DNA from: Zychaea mexicana
Taxonomy: Eukaryota > Mucoromycota > Mucoromycetes > Mucorales > Lichtheimiaceae
NCBI RefSeq assembly: GCF_025766255.1
Contig: NW_026516665.1
Span: forward strand, 124,001 to 188,000
Length of the DNA stretch: 64,000 nucleotides
Reading direction: 5' to 3'
Shown here: positions 60,476-64,000 of the stretch, in pieces
Numbering within the stretch: the stretch's first letter is position 1
Layout: each line of letters opens with the position of its first letter
Position numbers and translations under genes: made by a program
The notes under the pieces: generated by a model
What the model saw: only the letters and a program-made list of their open reading frames with translations
Database searches by the model: none
What the model was told of the DNA's origin: nothing

Positions 60476-60904
60476 ATGGCACTACCTACAAGCGGCCTTA
60501 CTGTGTACCACAACCCGCAGTGCACCAAGTCGCGTAAATCTACCGCTTGTCTCGAAGAAAACCAGGAACAAGGCAACTATCAAGTTGAAGTTGTAAAGTA
60601 CAAAGCGACGCCTCCTTCTCGCGAAAGGCTTCAAGTTCTCGTTGAATATCTGGGTATGAGAAGCGACTCGCCAACCATCGAACGACCATGGAAAGAAGAC
60701 CGTCCTTGGGACTACTTGCTCCGACCTGAAGCTCAGGGCAAGGCAACGTCTTATGACGAAGCTTTCGACATTATTGAAAACGATCCTGCCATGCTCGAAC
60801 GTCCATTCGTGATTGACTGGGATCGCAAGATTGCAGTGCTTGGACGCCCGGATATCAGCCGTGTTGAAAAGCTGGTTGAGGACCGTAAGGCTGGCAAGTT
60901 GTAA
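60476..60904 (+). CDS. arsC: ArsC-type arsenate reductase (glutaredoxin-linked family)
   Basis: One exon of 142 residues. Thioredoxin-fold start GLTVYHNPQCTKSRKS with a Cys at residue 16, where bacterial R773-type ArsC has HNPxCGTSR. Then KATPPSRERLQVLVEYLG (compare ETPPTRDEL) and ERPFVIDWDRKIAVLGRP, matching the family's LINRPIVV...RP. ArsC reduces arsenate to arsenite, the step before export. This class is mainly bacterial, so a fungal copy invites a test for horizontal transfer. It could instead be a YffB/Spx-like relative; the arsH neighbour favours arsenic. Head-to-head with arsH. Confidence 0.8.
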   Translation: MALPTSGLTVYHNPQCTKSRKSTACLEENQEQGNYQVEVVKYKATPPSRERLQVLVEYLGMRSDSPTIERPWKEDRPWDYLLRPEAQGKATSYDEAFDIIENDPAMLERPFVIDWDRKIAVLGRPDISRVEKLVEDRKAGKL

Positions 60905-61645
60905 TCAATTTCCAAGGAAGAAAACTGGAGGTTCATGTACTTACAGTATCGTGTTTTAAGACCATCTTCTCTTCTCTAAATAAAAGTAAAAGCTGCCGTC
61001 TTTAGATCCCCGTGTCTTTTTCAAGCGCGTTGCTATATTTAATGTGCATGAAGACAATAAATAAGGTGCACGAATGTCAAACAGCCGCGTATATATAATG
61101 CGAGTGTTCATCATATAAAGTGCGCTTTAGAGACTAACTGTAAACAAGCTAGTTATAATAGAGTGTGTAGGATATCTATGTCGATTACGGATTCTTAGCA
61201 CAGCTACATAGATAAAGTCGGATTGACATTCTATTCCCTGTCCCTAACTTTTTCACTGAGGACAATAAGCTGGCCCACCGATCTGTGTTTATTTCCCCGC
61301 AAAAGCCGCATCCTTACTCGACATTATGTGATGGTCATTTAATATCACAACTGCCTCTCGCACACTTATAGCGAAGGCAAGATTCTACGCAAAGCCAGAA
61401 ATTTGATTTCTATTCCTCATACACATCTAGGTGACGGTGAACATCCTCATCTACTAGCTATGTATAGAATACCCTGTTAATCATTGATGTTGGCCTTTCT
61501 CTCATTGAAGCGTCCTCTCCTGTTCGATTCAGTGACCTTTTGTTATACATACTCTCTGCCAAAGACTAAAGAATCAGCATCACATCCGCGTTGAATGCCC
61601 GAAGTCTCGGAGCAGTGCTTTTGGTAATCATAAAATTGTTGCTTA
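60905..61645. other. Intergenic region before the nitrilase
   Basis: 3' flank of arsC and 5' region of the nitrilase gene. No gene supported. Confidence 0.4.
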
Positions 61646-63313
61646 ATGCTTTTCTCTACACTTCGACACTCTCTTCTCCGTCGACCACAAACACGATTCA
61701 TGACGCAATCAGTACTTGCTCCTGCTTCCAAATTCAAGCTCGCCTTGATTCAGCTGAAGGGATCGCCCGATAAGCAAGCCAATCTCGCCAAGGCCCGTGC
61801 TCAAGTTTTACAAGCTGCCAACCAAGGTGCTAATGTCGTCGTCCTTCCGGTATGTAAGAGCTCATATGTTCCCTAGCTTTTTTTTTTCATTCTCTCTTTC
61901 TCTTTTTTGAACATCAAAAAGTACTGTTTACTGAGTTGAAGCTGCAATTATCCCCACTGTTGCTACTACTAATAGGAATGCTTTAATTCACCTTACGGTA
62001 CGAATTTCTTCCCAGAATATGCCGAGGTGTTAAAGACTAGTCCTTCTGTTGATATGCTTTCAGGTGTTGCCAAGGTAAAGTAACTGCTATCTTTATGCTG
62101 TTTACACCGCCCAGCTCATACATCTAACCCACTGTTCAGGAAGCTGGCGTGTACCTTTTTGGTGGCTCGATTCCAGAACGCGACGAGTCGGATAAAGATA
62201 AACTCTATAATACGTTGACGGTTTACGATCCATCAGGTAACACACCGGTCATGTATACATGCTTCTGTTGGCTAAGTGGTCTTGAAAATGTAGGCAAAAT
62301 GATTGCTACTCATCGTAAGGTGCACTTGTTTGATATTGACGTTCCTGGCAAGATTCGCTTTATTGTAAGTTCGGGTCCTAGTATATTTATTACAAAGTAA
62401 GAAATTCATGCAAATTGTCCCTTCAGGAAAGCGAGACGTTGTCAGCCGGTGATTCCTTGACTCTTGTAGATACAAGTAATGTATTCGCAGCAGACGACGT
62501 TGATTGTGTTTATCTTACTAATTGATGAGTGATTCAAATAGAGTATGGTAGAATTGGTGCAGGTATCTGCTACGACATCCGGTATGTACACAGTGTGGAG
62601 ATGTGGATACAAGAGAGAACGAGGCGGAAATACAAAAGGTCGCTTATAAAAAGATAATGGCGATTTACAGATTCCCAGAAATGGCCATGGTTGCAGCACG
62701 TAAAGGATGCGTTGCTATGCTTTATCCTGGTGCATTTAACATGACGACTGGCCCTATGCACTGGGAGTTATTGCAGCGTGCAAGGTAAGTTCGAAGAAGT
62801 ACCGGCTGTCAAAGAAAATGAAGATTGACAGACTGACCATTCTTCCTAACTCTAAAATAGAGCCATGGATAACCAGATGTATGTTGCAGCATGCTCTCCC
62901 GCACGCGATGGATCCGCTTCTTATGTTGCTTGGGGCCATTCAACGGTAGTCGATCCAAAGTAAGACCTATAAGAGATCGCTTGGGACTGTGGTTACTAAG
63001 TGTTCTCTTGTTTTTCTAATTTATAGGGGCGCAGTAATCGCGACCTGCGATGAAAAGGAGACTATTGTCTATGCGGATATTGGTACGTTTATATAAGAAT
63101 ATATGAAGCACGCTCTCTTTTTGGGAACGATGGTCGTCGAAAGAAGCCTAGTGACTTATAACTCTTGTTTCGATCATATAAACAGACCCCGAAGAAGTTC
63201 AGTCCATTCGTAGAAACATCCCGCTTTACAGTCAACGTCGATTTGACATCTACGGCGACGTAGCCAAAACTGTAGTTGTTGACGAGAACGGCAACGGTGT
63301 AAAAAAGCAATAA
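61646..63313 (+). CDS. NIT2: Omega-amidase (Nit2-type nitrilase)
   Basis: Nitrilase-superfamily omega-amidase, hydrolysing alpha-ketoglutaramate and alpha-ketosuccinamate. Ten exons in phase: 61646-61849, 61976-62074, 62140-62236, 62294-62364, 62427-62475, 62542-62581, 62671-62784, 62861-62959, 63027-63082 and 63186-63313, 318 residues. Catalytic triad: Glu69 ([10 protein letters not shown]), Lys142 ([14 protein letters not shown]), Cys183 ([12 protein letters not shown]). The spacing Lys-Cys of 41 equals human NIT2. ATG 61646 adds an Arg-rich amphipathic start ([18 protein letters not shown]) that looks like a mitochondrial targeting signal. A second ATG at 61700 would give a cytosolic form. 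Ten exons is the highest count in the window. Confidence 0.92.
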
Positions 63314-63370
63314 ATTGCAGTAGTGATTATTGCTGTAATACTAGGATCATCATTATAAAAAAATAAACCA

Positions 63371-63372
63371 GA

Positions 63373-63400
<28 letters not shown>
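63371..63400. repeat. GA microsatellite
   Basis: A GA dinucleotide run just after the nitrilase gene, followed by an A-rich tract. Confidence 0.85.
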
Positions 63401-63403
<3 letters not shown>

Positions 63404-63435
63404 AAAAAAAAATAATGCAAAATATATATAGAACT

Positions 63436-64000
63436 CTAAAATACAGTACCCAATGCTTCAAACCAGCTGACTATACTTGAATCAGTTTGTACACATTGTC
63501 GAAACTCTTCCAGACTGATATATCCTTCCCGCTTAACATCAATGTTCTTGAACGTCTTGTCGACCATTTCATTGATTGCGTCCTGCGACATGGTCTCCAT
63601 GATGGGGAATTTTTCCTCCCAGGTCCGTTTCGGTGATGATGGTCCAATCACATCTTCATCGTCTTCTAATAATCCTTCTCCCTCTCCTTCTGGGTGGTTA
63701 GATGATGGTGATGTCGACGCTTGTCGTTGCTTGTTTTTGCGTAAAGACCGATCAAACTCAAAGTTGAGTTCTTCTCTGAGGTAGTCTGCTGGCTCTTCTT
63801 GCTGCCGTTGCTGCTCCTCATTTTCATCCTCTTCTTGCTGCTGTTGTTGTTCTTCTTCCCGGTATTGTTGTTGGAAATAGTTCTCTTTGTTTGGATATCG
63901 TCGCCGCCGACGTCGTTCACGACGTAATTCGTCCTCTTCCTCATCTTCATCTTCCTCCTCGCTGCTATTTTGGCTGGATGAAGGTAGTGAAGGAATCGCC
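63436..64000 (-). CDS. EF-hand protein, 3' end only
   Basis: The frame is open from the window edge (64000) down to the stop at 63436, so the start is outside. The visible part has a Glu/Asp- and Gln-rich stretch, a basic patch (ELRRERRRRRYP), then ADYLREELNFEFDRSLRKNK and a C-terminal EF-hand: DKTFKNIDVKREGYISLEEF with a loop D-V-K-R-E-G-Y-I-S-L-E-E. Position 3 is Lys, so Ca2+ binding may be weak. The tail SSIVSWFEALGTVF is similar to the recoverin/calcineurin-B style ends. Not enough is visible to name the gene. Confidence 0.55.
   Translation of the reverse strand, partial: AIPSLPSSSQNSSEEEDEDEEEDELRRERRRRRRYPNKENYFQQQYREEEQQQQQEEDENEEQQRQQEEPADYLREELNFEFDRSLRKNKQRQASTSPSSNHPEGEGEGLLEDDEDVIGPSSPKRTWEEKFPIMETMSQDAINEMVDKTFKNIDVKREGYISLEEFRQCVQTDSSIVSWFEALGTVF

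Overview
This window is nuclear DNA of a filamentous fungus, most likely an early-diverging one (Mucoromycota, probably Mucorales). The basis is AT-rich DNA, genes packed on both strands, and many short introns of about 50-160 nt with GT...AG ends. Protein families also fit: TIP41, ETT1, TFIIE-beta, UBC13, a medusa-like regulator and omega-amidase. Species cannot be named from sequence alone. No tRNA, rRNA or CRISPR was found. I built exon models by hand from splice sites, reading phase and remembered family conservation. Multi-exon genes are given as one span, with exon limits in the evidence.

Layout. 0-3.2 kb: an F-box-like gene and TIP41. 3.4-9.1 kb: a decayed membrane-protein-like stretch, then a tandem pair of VC0807-like membrane proteins, one decayed and one intact; a third intact paralogue lies at 20 kb. 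10.1-11.5 kb: a secreted aspartic protease pseudogene. 11.7-19.5 kb: a dense housekeeping block (ETT1, NOP13-like, ZNF830-like, TFIIE-beta, an OCA4-like pseudophosphatase), with two head-to-head pairs sharing promoters under 200 bp. 21.6-24.4 kb: an M13 metallopeptidase. 25-36 kb: a gene-poor graveyard with relics of a LINE reverse transcriptase, an O-methyltransferase and an acid-phosphatase-type phosphoesterase. Inside it sit an uncharacterised two-exon gene and one intact HET-domain gene.

36.5-47.3 kb: a tandem family of NADP-dependent medium-chain oxidoreductases. Four copies are intact and share the same two intron positions. One more copy is dismembered, and a decayed multi-exon gene of unknown family lies between its parts. 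48-57.7 kb: UBC13, a rhodanese-tyrosine phosphatase, a medusa-like (DUF7082) regulator and a two-TM membrane protein. 59.2-64 kb: a divergent arsH/arsC arsenic-resistance pair, an omega-amidase with ten exons, and the 3' end of an EF-hand gene running off the window.

Connected functions. ArsH and ArsC form an arsenic detoxification module around one intergenic region. UBC13, the tyrosine phosphatase and TIP41 belong to conserved signalling and stress pathways. The oxidoreductase array and the VC0807-like family both show gene duplication followed by loss. I saw no clearly new multi-gene system. The least ordinary parts are the arsH/arsC pair, the HET gene among relics, and the oxidoreductase array with its dismembered member.
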